26,853 bases of DNA from positions 1 through 26,853 of the forward strand of contig JAKEHZ010000136.1 of assembly GCA_022614735.1 (NCBI GenBank). The letters are read 5' to 3'. The position numbers were made by a program, and so were the translations under genes. A model generated the notes under the pieces. The model was not told where the DNA came from. It saw only the letters and a list, made by a program, of their open reading frames with translations, and ran no database searches. Below are positions 1-8,700 of this stretch, piece after piece. This DNA is from Acidobacteriota bacterium. Its GTDB lineage: Bacteria > Acidobacteriota > Blastocatellia > RBC074. Each line of letters starts with the position of its first letter. Within the stretch, counting starts at the first letter, position 1.

Positions 1-11
1 ATCGCGGTGCG

Positions 12-97
12 ATGTACAGCAACCTTTCCAGGTTGCTGTTGACTCACTGATGTGACCATTGAGGAAACAACAGCAACCTGGAAAGGTTGCTGTACAT
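12..97. repeat. Long palindrome, 30-bp perfect arms with nested hairpins
   Basis: Positions 12-41 and 68-97 are perfect reverse complements (30 nt each) around a 26-nt spacer. Each arm is itself a hairpin: CAGCAACCT, loop TTCC, AGGTTGCTG. The DNA can therefore fold either as one long stem or as two small hairpins. A T-run (109-115) follows, so in RNA it could also act as a terminator for an upstream gene outside the window. It is one of at least eight large intergenic palindromes here. Confidence 0.9.
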
Positions 98-152
98 TTC
101 CTGAGGAGTTTTTTTGGAGGCGAGAAAAGTAATTCTTCTCGCTGGCTTAAGT

Positions 153-953
153 ATGTTGAAAATATTACGCAAATCGTTCGAATTGCCCTGTCTTCTGTTG
201 GCCACGGGAGCTTGTATCCTCTCACTTAGTTGCGCTCAGTCTCCACAGGCGAAGAGGGAGCCGCCGCCTCCATCTGGGCCGGAACTAGCTCCGGTAAGTG
301 CAACGGCCAGGAGCAGGCCCGACCTTTCACCACCTAAAGATGGTGAAATCAACAACGCAGTTCTGCGTGTATTCAAGAATGCTGTCATCGTTGAGACTAA
401 TCGGAACCCCTATTTCACCGTAGGAGACTTCAACGGAGACTTCTCGCAGGATCTGGCTGTAGTGGTGAAGCCATCGGCGGACAAGCTACCAGAAATCAAT
501 GACGAGCTGGCCAACTGGATTCTCGTGGACCCGGTCCGGATGGCGAGGTCCAGTCGGATGGTCACCCCTTATTCTCAGATGCACGCTGATATAGTTAAAC
601 GTCAACGTGTTCACGTGGATGAGGGAGACGTGCTGCTGGCAGTCATTCACGGGTTTGAATCAAAAGGCTGGAGGGATCCCTGGGCAACCCAAACCTATGT
701 ACTGAAGGGCGCCGTCGGTGACGAAATGAAGTTCCAGATGCACAAACAGGTAGTCGAGGCTGACAAGAAGGGGAAACTTCCGCGCATATGGGGTGATGTG
801 ATTGCGCAAACGATCGGCGGGCAGTCCGGCTTCCTCTATTACAATGGAGCTAAGTACGCATGGTACGATCCACTCACATACAAGCCGGCCTTGCCTGCGA
901 GAATGGCTCACAAAAGGGCCTCCGAGACAACGAGTCGGGAGGTGATCAGATGA
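153..953 (+). CDS. Secreted protein of unknown function with DxNxDxxxD motif
   Basis: A 266-residue protein I do not recognise. It begins with a basic n-region and a hydrophobic stretch ending in a cysteine (LSLSC, residue 27), so it is probably exported; the lipobox is weak. A Pro-rich linker follows. Residues 92-100 read DFNGDFSQD, a DxNxDxxxD calcium-binding-loop-like motif as in FG-GAP/VCBS repeats, followed by a hydrophobic strand. The rest has no recognisable domain. Its stop codon overlaps the start of the rhodanese gene (ATGA), so the two are probably translated together. Start choice: ATG 153 gives a normal signal sequence but has no good ribosome-binding site. An in-frame TTG at 114 has GAGGAG at 103-108, five bases upstream, and would add 13 residues. 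Either start is possible. Confidence 0.75.
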   Translation: MLKILRKSFELPCLLLATGACILSLSCAQSPQAKREPPPPSGPELAPVSATARSRPDLSPPKDGEINNAVLRVFKNAVIVETNRNPYFTVGDFNGDFSQDLAVVVKPSADKLPEINDELANWILVDPVRMARSSRMVTPYSQMHADIVKRQRVHVDEGDVLLAVIHGFESKGWRDPWATQTYVLKGAVGDEMKFQMHKQVVEADKKGKLPRIWGDVIAQTIGGQSGFLYYNGAKYAWYDPLTYKPALPARMAHKRASETTSREVIR

Positions 954-1423
954 GATTCAAAAAGTGCGGGTTAGGTGTGTGCGTGTTCTTCTTGATTTGT
1001 GTGGCGAATGCTAATGATGGAGCAGGTGGTGTTCCGGCTTCCACACAAGCCAAGCCCGACCAGCCGAAGCCTCCCGAGATTGAGCGTATAACAGCCGAGG
1101 AACTGAAAACAAAAATAGCCGGAAAAATTCCGGTAGCTATCATCGATGTCCGCTCGACCAATGCTTTCATTGGCAGTGACAACAAAATCAAGGGCGCAAT
1201 CCGCGTCAAAGCCAGGAGACTTCAGTCCAGGCTTGCCTTTCCGCCGCTAAAGGATATTCCTCGCGACAGAGAAGTCGTTACCTACTGCGCCTGTCCGAAC
1301 GATGAAACCAGCGTCCGTGCGGCGCGGGTCCTCCTGGCGGCAGGCTTCAAGCGCGTGCGCGCTTTAAAAGGTGGATGGCAGGCGTGGCTGAAGGTGAATG
1401 GCCAGGTGGAGCAGAGGATGTAG
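950..1423 (+). CDS. Exported rhodanese-like domain protein
   Basis: A 157-residue protein with an N-terminal signal sequence (residues 1-21, hydrophobic core VCVFFLICVA, likely cut near ANA) and a single rhodanese domain at about 45-150. Visible hallmarks are the early IIDVR strand (64-68), the active-site cysteine loop beginning YC at residue 113 (loop CACPNDETS, 113-121), and the C-terminal GGWQAW motif (141-146). The loop fits the rhodanese fold but differs from the classic CRxGxR loop of thiosulfate sulfurtransferases, so substrate and activity cannot be stated. ATG at 950 overlaps the previous stop in the form ATGA and has a GGGAGGTGAT ribosome-binding site just upstream. An upstream in-frame start at 860 lies inside the preceding gene and is unlikely. 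The protein should act in the cell envelope. Confidence 0.88.
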   Translation: MRFKKCGLGVCVFFLICVANANDGAGGVPASTQAKPDQPKPPEIERITAEELKTKIAGKIPVAIIDVRSTNAFIGSDNKIKGAIRVKARRLQSRLAFPPLKDIPRDREVVTYCACPNDETSVRAARVLLAAGFKRVRALKGGWQAWLKVNGQVEQRM

Positions 1424-1463
1424 GTGATATCAGCCCCGCAACCCACGGACCCCGGCGATGCAT

Positions 1464-1573
1464 AATGAATCTGAGCCCCAAGAGAGAATGCGAAACAAGC
1501 GAAAATGGCCCATTTTCGCTTGTTTCGTCTATTTTCGCTTGTTTCGCATTCTCTCTTGGGGCTCAGATTCATT
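1464..1573. repeat. Palindromic element, 43-bp perfect arms (family 1)
   Basis: Positions 1464-1506 and 1531-1573 are perfect 43-nt reverse complements. The 24-nt spacer repeats part of the right arm (ATTTTCGCTTGTTTCG at 1512-1527 and again at 1531-1546), so the left arm can pair with either copy. An inner hairpin 1491-1508/1510-1527 has a one-base centre. The arm core (AGAGAGAATGCGAAACAAGC, then GAAAAT) matches the elements at 22236-22393 and 23430-23522. It lies 40 bases downstream of the rhodanese stop and may terminate that transcript. Confidence 0.92.
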
Positions 1574-1833
1574 TTAACGCTGTACAAGAGATAGGTCGCT
1601 AGGCTATTATCAGCTATCCCTAGGGAACAGTAAAATTCGCACTTTTAAAACACGCTCTTAGGCCTGCGTACGGCCGGCACCGGGTGTAGATGAACCCCAA
1701 TCTGCAGATCCCTGCTCACAGTTCCCGTCCCAACCCCATTGCTCTCCCTCTCCGACACGCTACAGCTCAGACAGCGCATAAATTCAATAGCAGCTTAGCG
1801 GGTGTGTAATTACTTTCTTTTTCCAAATATACC

Positions 1834-1876
1834 CGCGAGCGAGGCAAGTGTGGGGTGGTTTGGAGCCTCGCTCGCG
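1834..1876. repeat. Inverted repeat, 12-bp arms
   Basis: CGCGAGCGAGGC at 1834-1845 is the perfect reverse complement of 1865-1876, with a 19-nt loop. The stem is GC-rich but has no T-run after it. The role is unknown. Confidence 0.7.
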
Positions 1877-2076
1877 TGCTAGCCCGCAGGTGGGACAGTA
1901 TCTCCTGCAGGTGTGTCTCGCTCTTTCGGCGAGTTTGATCGGAGAGAAGTAGGTGTTATGAGGATCGTTACCAAATGTGATGCTCCAGCAGTGATCGTGC
2001 GCACATCGACGTCCAGTCAGACCACCTGCTTCCCAATCACGTTACTTTTGCATTCAAGAAAATGTTGTATGAAGAC

Positions 2077-2173
2077 TGGTGCACCTGTGTCCTTGCGGGT
2101 GGGTGAGGACTGCAGTCATGTGGCCGGAAATGCGCTTATCCGTACGACTGCCCGCGAGAACGCAGGTGCACCA
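2077..2173. repeat. Imperfect inverted repeat, 23-nt arms
   Basis: Positions 2077-2099 pair with 2151-2173 with three mismatches. The outer 11 bases (TGGTGCACCTG) are perfect and contain the self-palindrome GGTGCACC. The loop is 51 nt. It looks like a decayed intergenic palindrome. Confidence 0.65.
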
Positions 2174-2446
2174 ATTCCACAAATCTTTTTCTTAAATGCT
2201 AGAACCTCATCTTGCTAGATACGAGGCACTTTCGGAGTGATATTGGGGACGGGGATTTTATTTATATTAGCTCAAATACGGGTTGTGAAGTAATGCCGGT
2301 AAGCAACCATAAGATACTCACAAGATGTGACACTGTCAAGATTTATTTGATGAAATTTCGCAAATGGTGACACGGGGATTTTGGAAGTGTGGCATGTTCG
2401 CTTCGAATTGTGTCATATATAGCAAATTTCACATGAATGCATCCTT

Positions 2447-2488
2447 GAAGTCAGGAGTCAGAAGTCAGAAGACAGAAGCCAGGAGAGA
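2447..2488 (+). repeat. Heptamer tandem repeat (GRAGTCA), about six units
   Basis: Successive seven-base units read GAAGTCA, GGAGTCA, GAAGTCA, GAAGACA, GAAGCCA, GGAGAGA. The last, diverged unit supplies the only ribosome-binding-like sequence (AGGAGA) upstream of the CruF-like gene at 2499. The pattern resembles the heptameric short tandem repeats known from cyanobacteria and other environmental bacteria. Confidence 0.85.
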
Positions 2489-2498
2489 GAATTCTGAG

Positions 2499-3317
2499 AT
2501 GTTAAACTTTGTCCAGATTCTGATTTCGACGGTATTTCTTCGTCCTTATGTTTTCATCTTTTTCAGTTGTTATTTATTCCTTGCAATTACGCACATTGGT
2601 TGGAGGAGAACTATCCTTTTCACAATAGTGGCTTACACGATAGCTTTCGTCTGTGAATGGAGCTCGGCTGTTGCGGCAACAGGATTTCCTTTCGGGCTTT
2701 ATTACTATATTCCAGCCACAATTGGGGAAGAGCTTTGGATAGCAGGTGTGCCATTTATGGACTCACTTTCTTTTACGTTCCTTTCGTATGTTAGCTGGGA
2801 GTTAGCAACCGTGTTACTTGGTAAGTTAAAAGCAGGATGGAAAGAGGTACAGGTAGTAGACGGTGAACAAGTAAGAAGATCCTGGTCAGCATCTTTACTT
2901 GGCGCATTCCTCATGATGTATCTGGATATTATTATTGATCCGGTTGCCTTGCGCGGAGACCGCTGGTTCCTGGGCAAGATTTATTACTATCCGGAGGGTG
3001 GGATTTATTTTGGAATCACGCTCACCAACTTTATTGGATGGTATGTCGTCTGCTTTGTAATTATAAGGGTGTTCATCTGGTTGGAAAAGCGGGTCTTCAC
3101 AAAATCAACAAATATCACAGCGGGCGTGCGCGATTATCGTTACAAGGCTTTGGGTCCTGTCGCGCTTTATCTGGGTATCCTGAGCTTCAATCTGATTATG
3201 ACATTTTGGATTGGTGAGATGCTCTTAGGTATTGTTGGAGTAATCATAGTATTGCCACTTGCAGTTATGGTGATGCTGGTGATTTGCAGAGGGATGAGAG
3301 TACGAGGCGAGGTTTAA
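2499..3317 (+). CDS. CruF-like carotenoid biosynthesis membrane protein (DUF422)
   Basis: A 272-residue polytopic membrane protein with about seven hydrophobic segments. The sequence matches the DUF422/CruF family. Conserved features include an early GFPFGLYYY segment, the polar motif around MYLDIIIDPVA followed by YYYPEGGIYFGITLTNFIGW, and a membrane-embedded E/D/W set. Family members hydrate the psi end of linear carotenoids (gamma-carotene 1',2'-hydratase CruF in cyanobacteria, bisanhydrobacterioruberin hydratase CruF in haloarchaea). I infer a similar reaction here; the exact substrate cannot be read. The start at 2499 follows AGGAGA within the heptamer repeat. Upstream in-frame starts from 2364 would translate the repeat itself and are unlikely. 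No other carotenoid gene (crtB, crtI, cruA) lies in the window, so precursor supply must be encoded elsewhere. Confidence 0.82.
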   Translation: MLNFVQILISTVFLRPYVFIFFSCYLFLAITHIGWRRTILFTIVAYTIAFVCEWSSAVAATGFPFGLYYYIPATIGEELWIAGVPFMDSLSFTFLSYVSWELATVLLGKLKAGWKEVQVVDGEQVRRSWSASLLGAFLMMYLDIIIDPVALRGDRWFLGKIYYYPEGGIYFGITLTNFIGWYVVCFVIIRVFIWLEKRVFTKSTNITAGVRDYRYKALGPVALYLGILSFNLIMTFWIGEMLLGIVGVIIVLPLAVMVMLVICRGMRVRGEV

Positions 3318-3410
3318 GCTGAGACGGGCTTGCAATCAAAAGGAGTTGATCTTAAGAGGTTTCAATAAACTTAATACAATGAGGACATATCTCAAGTGAG
3401 AGAACTCGGA

Positions 3411-4106
3411 ATGAATCCATTGCTGCTGCCTGTGCTCTTTGCACAGGGGATGTGGGTAAGACAGATAACCCCGCGGTTGCCCGACGCATCAGGGCCAAAT
3501 GAAGGTATTGTCGCGGGGAGCAGGCCTGTCTTCAGACTGATCATGCTTGGTGAATCAACAGTCGCGGGCATCGGAGCGCCGACACACGATCTCGCATTGA
3601 CTGGCCAGACAGCGAAGGCTCTTGCGCAACGCACGAGACGTGCAGTCCAATGGCTGGCGCTTGGACGTTCGGGAGCCAATGCGAGAGTCGCTCTGGCCGA
3701 GCTTACACCTCGTCTGGCAGGGAGACGCGCCGATGCTGTTGTTATCGCACTGGGGGTCAATGATTCCACAGGGTTGATCAGCGTTGAGAGGTGGAAGAAG
3801 GATATCAGTCAGCTGGCTGGCGCGGTCCGCAACCACCTCACAGATGTGAAGATCGTTATCTCGGGGCCTCCTCCACTCGAATGTTTTCCGGCCTTCCCTG
3901 GATTACTCAGAAATTTTCTCGGCGCCCGGTCAAGATTACTAGATCAAGCGCTGTCGCAACTCGCTCCGACGCTGCAGAACATCGTTCACGCGCCAATGAT
4001 CAAGGGATTGAATGATCGTCATTTTTGCGAAGATAAGTTTCATCCGAGCGTCACAGGTTATGCGACATGGGGCGAGTATTTGAGCCGCTACCTGTCTGAT
4101 GAATAG
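3411..4106 (+). CDS. SGNH/GDSL-type esterase or lipase
   Basis: About 231 residues. All blocks of the SGNH hydrolase fold are visible: block I LGESTVAG (catalytic Ser49 in a GES variant of GDS), block II around GRSGANA (about 85-91), block III ALGVND (Asn117) and block V DKFHPS (Asp208 and His211, the other catalytic residues). These enzymes cleave esters of lipids, acyl or acetyl groups. The substrate cannot be told. There is no clear signal peptide beyond a short hydrophobic N-terminus, so it may be cytoplasmic or membrane-associated. A GTG at 3396 with GAGGA ten bases upstream is an alternative start adding five residues. It follows the CruF-like gene by about 80-90 bases on the same strand and may be cotranscribed, for example acting on an acylated lipid or carotenoid; that link is speculative. 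Confidence 0.82.
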   Translation: MNPLLLPVLFAQGMWVRQITPRLPDASGPNEGIVAGSRPVFRLIMLGESTVAGIGAPTHDLALTGQTAKALAQRTRRAVQWLALGRSGANARVALAELTPRLAGRRADAVVIALGVNDSTGLISVERWKKDISQLAGAVRNHLTDVKIVISGPPPLECFPAFPGLLRNFLGARSRLLDQALSQLAPTLQNIVHAPMIKGLNDRHFCEDKFHPSVTGYATWGEYLSRYLSDE

Positions 4107-4313
4107 CTCTATTTTCTCTTGATTACCGGCTGTGACCCAGGGTGCCGGGAATTATTGCGGCAATACGTTCGTCGTCTCGAAAGGCTGAGACGGCTTTTCT
4201 GCGAGCCCCTGTTCGAGGGCGGGCTAAAGTCAGTCTCCACTTACGCGGCTCCGAAATACCAATGTTCCGCCGGCCGCAACTCAGCTATCAACCCGAAAAC
4301 CGCTCTATTGACA

Positions 4314-4343
4314 GTGACACCAAGCCACTGATCGGCTTACAAT
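4314..4343 (+). promoter_or_regulatory. Candidate sigma-70-type promoter for the LacI-family gene
   Basis: GTGACA (4314-4319) and TACAAT (4338-4343) are spaced by 18 bases and would start transcription near 4350, about 25 bases upstream of the regulator ATG. A perfect TTGACA at 4308-4313 lies just upstream but 24 bases from the -10, too far to pair with it. Judged by eye only. Confidence 0.35.
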
Positions 4344-4375
4344 GCAATTCAAACGTTCGATCCTAGCCTCACAAC

Positions 4376-5476
4376 ATGGCTCAATTATCGGGAGCGCATT
4401 TGAAGAAAAAAGTCACGATCAGAGACATCGGCAATAAACTGGGTTTATCAGCGATGACGGTTTCACTCGCTCTGCGTGACAATCCACGCATCTCGAGAGA
4501 GACAAAAGACCGCATCCGCGCCGCGATGGACAAACTGGGGTACGAGCCGAATCAGGTCGCGCGTGCTCTGGCAACCGGCAAATCGAATCTGATCGGTGTG
4601 ATCGTCCCGAACAGTTCTGATCATTACTACGCTGAAGTTATCGGGGCAATTGAAGATTCGGCGAGGGCGGCCAACCGCCATGTTCTTCTCGCTAATGGCT
4701 CTTATCAGATGGAGAAGTACGCCGACCGCGTGCGGGACATGATGGGATTGCATATGGGAGGCATTATCGCTGCGCCACCGTTCACGAGCGAAAAACCCAG
4801 GTTGCCTGAATTCTGGCGGGGGCTGCTGAAGAGCGATCTCGAGGTCGTTTTGATCAACCGGGAACTGCGCCCACCGATATTTCACCAGGTTGCGGCTGAT
4901 TACACTGAGGGCGTGAAGATGGTGGTCAAAGCTCTGGCGGAGCTTGGACACAGGCGAGTGGCTTACATCTCAGGCCGTCCCGCGATGTTACCGATTCGCC
5001 AGCGTCAGACTGCCTTCAGACGCTGCGCGCGCAAGGCGGGTTTCGATCGGGATGAGACTCTCTTCGAGTGGGCTGAGCTAACCTTCTGCGGCGGCTATCA
5101 AGCCGGGCGCAGGTTATGGAACGCGACAGGCTGTAAGCCGACAGCGATCGTTGCCTTCAGCGATGTCGTGGCCGTCGGACTCCTCAGGTTCCTCGACGAA
5201 GAAGGAATCAGCGTTCCCGATGATGTTTCAGTGGTGAGCTTCGATGGCACCGCGGTCGGCGAATACACACACACCAGTCTTTCCACGGTCATCACGCCGA
5301 TGTATGAGATAGGGAGACAGGCTTTCAATCTACTGATCGGCGCCACGGAAGGGAAATACCGCGAGCCGCAGAGCGTCATTCTGCCGGTTGAATTGAAGCT
5401 GCGTGAGTCCGTCTCGTATGCTCCTTCCCTGGATAAGACCAGGGCGGGAGGGTCACGAAACTATATAGCTTTATAG
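4376..5476 (+). CDS. LacI/GalR-family transcriptional regulator
   Basis: 366 residues, the normal size for the family. Residues 13-60 form the LacI helix-turn-helix and hinge helix (VTIRDIGNKLGLSAMTVSLAL, then LGYEPNQVARAL). Residues 72-350 are the periplasmic-binding-protein-like effector domain (IGVIVPNSSDHYYAEV at the start, VSVVSFDGTAVGEYT near the end). Such proteins bind palindromic operators and release them, or bind tighter, when a sugar or sugar-acid ligand is present. It lies directly upstream of, and on the same strand as, the TonB receptor and catabolic genes at 5764-15757, so it is the likely local regulator of that locus. The ligand should be the transported substrate or an early intermediate. 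The gene ends in TAG. Confidence 0.93.
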   Translation: MAQLSGAHLKKKVTIRDIGNKLGLSAMTVSLALRDNPRISRETKDRIRAAMDKLGYEPNQVARALATGKSNLIGVIVPNSSDHYYAEVIGAIEDSARAANRHVLLANGSYQMEKYADRVRDMMGLHMGGIIAAPPFTSEKPRLPEFWRGLLKSDLEVVLINRELRPPIFHQVAADYTEGVKMVVKALAELGHRRVAYISGRPAMLPIRQRQTAFRRCARKAGFDRDETLFEWAELTFCGGYQAGRRLWNATGCKPTAIVAFSDVVAVGLLRFLDEEGISVPDDVSVVSFDGTAVGEYTHTSLSTVITPMYEIGRQAFNLLIGATEGKYREPQSVILPVELKLRESVSYAPSLDKTRAGGSRNYIAL

Positions 5477-5509
5477 TATCCGTAAAATTGGATTCGACCA
5501 GCGGAAGTC

Positions 5510-5538
5510 TTGACACTATTCCGGCCCTTATGTTTTAG
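5510..5538 (+). promoter_or_regulatory. Candidate promoter upstream of the TonB receptor gene
   Basis: A perfect TTGACA at 5510-5515 with a weak -10 (TTTTAG, 5533-5538) at 17-base spacing. The octamer GATTCGAC occurs on both sides (5491-5498 and 5613-5620) and could belong to operator sites for the adjacent LacI-type protein. The match to a -10 consensus is poor. Confidence 0.3.
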
Positions 5539-5653
5539 TTTAGCGGTAAAGCATTAGACCTACTCAACGATATCATCTATACAATTTCTGACATAGGGCC
5601 GCTCTTAAGTTTGATTCGACTGGGATGAAAATTGTGGAAGATGTGTGACTTAT

Positions 5654-5721
5654 CGCCAAGACGGCAAGATCGCCAGAAAATAGCGATGTTGAGCACTCAA
5701 GGCGTGCTTGGCGTCTTGGCG
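5654..5721. repeat. Imperfect palindrome in the TonB receptor leader
   Basis: Positions 5654-5674 pair with 5701-5721 with three mismatches around a 26-nt spacer. The arm is of the CGCCAAGACGCCAAG type, a recurrent intergenic motif in several bacterial phyla. It lies 30 bases upstream of the ribosome-binding site (AAGGAGGG, 5751-5758) and would form a hairpin in the leader RNA. Confidence 0.75.
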
Positions 5722-5763
5722 GTGAGGAAATTATCCCCAAATTTATTTCCAAGGAGGGAATCA

Positions 5764-8700
5764 ATGATGCGAAAGACTATTGCGATAGTGAGCCTTGCTT
5801 TGATCGCGTTGCTCGCGCCAAGGGCATACGGGCAGGCGGTCTACGGCAATATCGTAGGTACGGTTGTTGACCCATCGGGCGCCGCCGTTCCGAATGCGAA
5901 GGTGACGATTACCGATACCCAACGGTCGGTCAGTTTCACCGCTACCACCAACCAGGATGGCATCTTCACGCAGAGATTCCTGATTGTCGGACGTTATCAG
6001 GTGCGCGTCGAGGCAGCCGGGTTCAAGGCAGCCTTGCAGGAAGTGAGCGTTTCAGTCGACCAGGAGGTCAGTCTGAATATCGGCCTGCAACCCGGCGCGG
6101 TTACCGAGGAGGTCACGATCTCGGCGGAGGCACCATTGCTCAAGACCGAGCGTAGCGACGTGTCAACGACTTTCAGCGAAAAGACCGTCACCAACCTGCC
6201 GATTCTCAACCGCCGCTTTACCCAGTTTGAGTTGCTCACGCCTGGTGTTCAGGCGACGACATCGCAAACGGCATCGAGCGAGGATCCACAGGGATCTTTC
6301 CGCAAGATCGTTAATGGCCAGAGCTTCGCGGGGTCAACCCAGCTGTTGGACGGCACTGACAATCGCGATGCGCTGCTCAGTTTGATCGTCGTCAACCCGA
6401 CGCTCGAATCTGTCACTGAGGCGAAGATCACGACCGCCGATTACGACGCCGAATTCGGCGCAACGGCGGGCGTCATCAGCGCGCAGACTCGCTCCGGCAC
6501 GAATGATCTTCACGGCGCGGTTTTTCATTTTCTGCGCAACGATCATTTCAACGCGCGTAATCCGTTCACGCAGTTCCGGACGATTCGCGGCACTAACCGT
6601 TTCATCCCGGTGACGCAGTGGAATCAATTTGGCGGCCGGGTTGGCGGCGCGATCATTCAGAACAAACTCTTCTACTTCGGCGACTATCAGGGCACGCGGC
6701 GCAACACCGGGGGCTCGGCGCTGCTGCGTGTGCCGTCAGTTGCCGAGCGCGCCGGCGATCTGAGCGGGCTGGGCCTGGCTATCTTCGATCCGGCGAGCGG
6801 AAACACTCCGGAGCAACGAACACAATTTACCAGCAACCGAATCCCCACCGCGCGTCTTTCGCCGCAGGCGCAGAATCTTTTGAAGCTGATTCCTCTACCG
6901 AATATTGATGGTACCACGCGCGATCAACCCAATTACGTCGGCGCCGGCTCCATCAAGTTCAATGAAGACCTTTGGAATACTCGCTGGGATTACAACCATA
7001 GCGAGAAGATGAACATCTTCGGGCGCTACAGTTTCGCCGGCTATCGGATGGACTCGCCGGGGATCTTCGGCACTCTTGCAGGCGGGCGCGGCTTCGATGA
7101 GGTGGCGCCTTTCGCGGGCCAATCGAGAACGCGTAACCAGAGCATCGCGGCGGGCTTCAATTACAGCATCAGCTCAAACTGGCTGACCGATTTCCGCTTC
7201 GGTTGGTTCCGCTACCGCGTGAACGTTGATCCGGGCGAGGCTGATACTACCCCGGCGAGTGATGCCGGCATTCCGGGATTGAACAATGATTCTTTCACGG
7301 GTGGAATGCCGGCGTTTCTGCTCAACGGTTACGGTCCGGGCGGCAATACGGGCAATCAGTTCAATTTCGGGTACGCGCTGCAATTCGCGCGTTGCAATTG
7401 CCCGTTGCGCCAGAACGAGCGTCAGTTCCAGTTCGTCAACAACTGGACGAACCTCCGCGGCAATCACACGATAAAATTCGGCGCAGACATTCGCCGCGCG
7501 CTCAACCTACGTATCCCGAGCGACCGCCATCGCGCGGGTGAATTGCAGTTCAACGCTGCTCGCACACAGGGTGACACCGATCCGGATCCCAACAGGGTGA
7601 GTATCGGTGGTGGTTCGGCATTAGCATCATTCCTGCTGGGCGACGTGAGCGTCTTTGAGCGTTACGTCAGCACGATCACCGATGCGGAAGAGCGGCAGAA
7701 TCGATGGTTCTTCTACGGACAGGATCAGTGGAAGGTAACACGGAAGCTGACGATCAATTACGGCGTACGCTGGGAGATTTATCGCCCGCAGACGGTGACA
7801 GGCGCAGGCAAGGGCGGCTTCATCGACGTCAATACCGGCGAAGTCCTGATCGCAGGGTCTCAAGGCGTCGGCCTGGATCTCAATCAGAAAGGCACGCTGA
7901 ATACTGTTGCGCCTCGTCTGGGCGTTGCCTATCGCGTCACGGACAAGACCGTGCTGCGCATGGGATTCGGGCGCGGGTTCGACATCGGCATCTTCGGTTC
8001 GGTCTTCGGCCACAACGTGACGCAGAATCTGCCCGTGTTAGCTATTCAATCCAATCAACCGGCGCGCAACTTCGACGCGGTCTTCACGCTGGCTCAGGGA
8101 CCGCAAGCACTGGATCCCGCGACGATCCTCGACCGTCAACCGAGAGGCCCGAATGGCCGCCCGATTCTACCCAATGGCGTGACAGCCTTCATCCTGCCCG
8201 AAACGCTGCGGTTGCCTACGACCGACGCCTGGAACGTGACTGTGCAGCATCAACTGGCCGGCGACATAGCGGTCGAAGCAGCTTACATCGGAACCAAGGG
8301 CACGCACGTCTTTGCCGGCTTCGGCGGCGATTACGACTTCAATCAGGCCACCATCCAGGGCTATCCGGCGCTGACGACCAATCAACGCAAGCCGTTCTTC
8401 AACAGGTTTGGCTGGAGCCAGAACTTCCGTTATTACGGCTCGGATGCGAGTAACAACTACAATGCGCTGCAACTGAAGGCCGAGAAGCGATTCTCGAATG
8501 GCTATCAGTTTCTGGCCCACTACACCTGGTCGCGATCTTTCAACTACACGAACACCTACTACAATATCGATGCACGCGAAGCCTATGGGCCGAACGACAA
8601 TCATCGCAGCCACGTCTTTACCTTTGGTGGTGTCTGGGAACTGCCGTTCGGCAAAGGACGCAAGTATCTGAGCGGCGTCAATCGCGGAGTTGATCTGGTA

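Larger units (their letters stand above)
1424..2498. other. Gene-free stretch rich in inverted repeats
   Basis: I find no convincing coding region, tRNA or other RNA gene in these 1.1 kb. It holds the family-1 palindrome (1464-1573), two further inverted repeats (1834-1876 and 2077-2173), an AT-rich tract (2219-2446) and the heptamer repeat (2447-2488). The 101-codon open frame at 1913-2218 runs straight through the 2077-2173 inverted repeat, has no clear ribosome-binding site and resembles no family. Confidence 0.6.

Noticed and set aside
1464..1573. Insertion sequence or MITE with terminal inverted repeats
   Set aside because: The whole element is arm with hardly any interior, and I see neither flanking target duplications nor a transposase. 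I call it a palindromic repeat instead, though mobilisation in trans is not excluded.
1913..2218. 101-codon open frame on the plus strand
   Set aside because: It crosses an inverted repeat (2077-2173), has no clear ribosome-binding site or recognisable domain, and its composition looks random.
4119..4366. Two overlapping short open frames between the SGNH hydrolase and the LacI-type gene
   Set aside because: They overlap each other in different frames, lack ribosome-binding sites and family similarity, and cover the likely promoter of the regulator.
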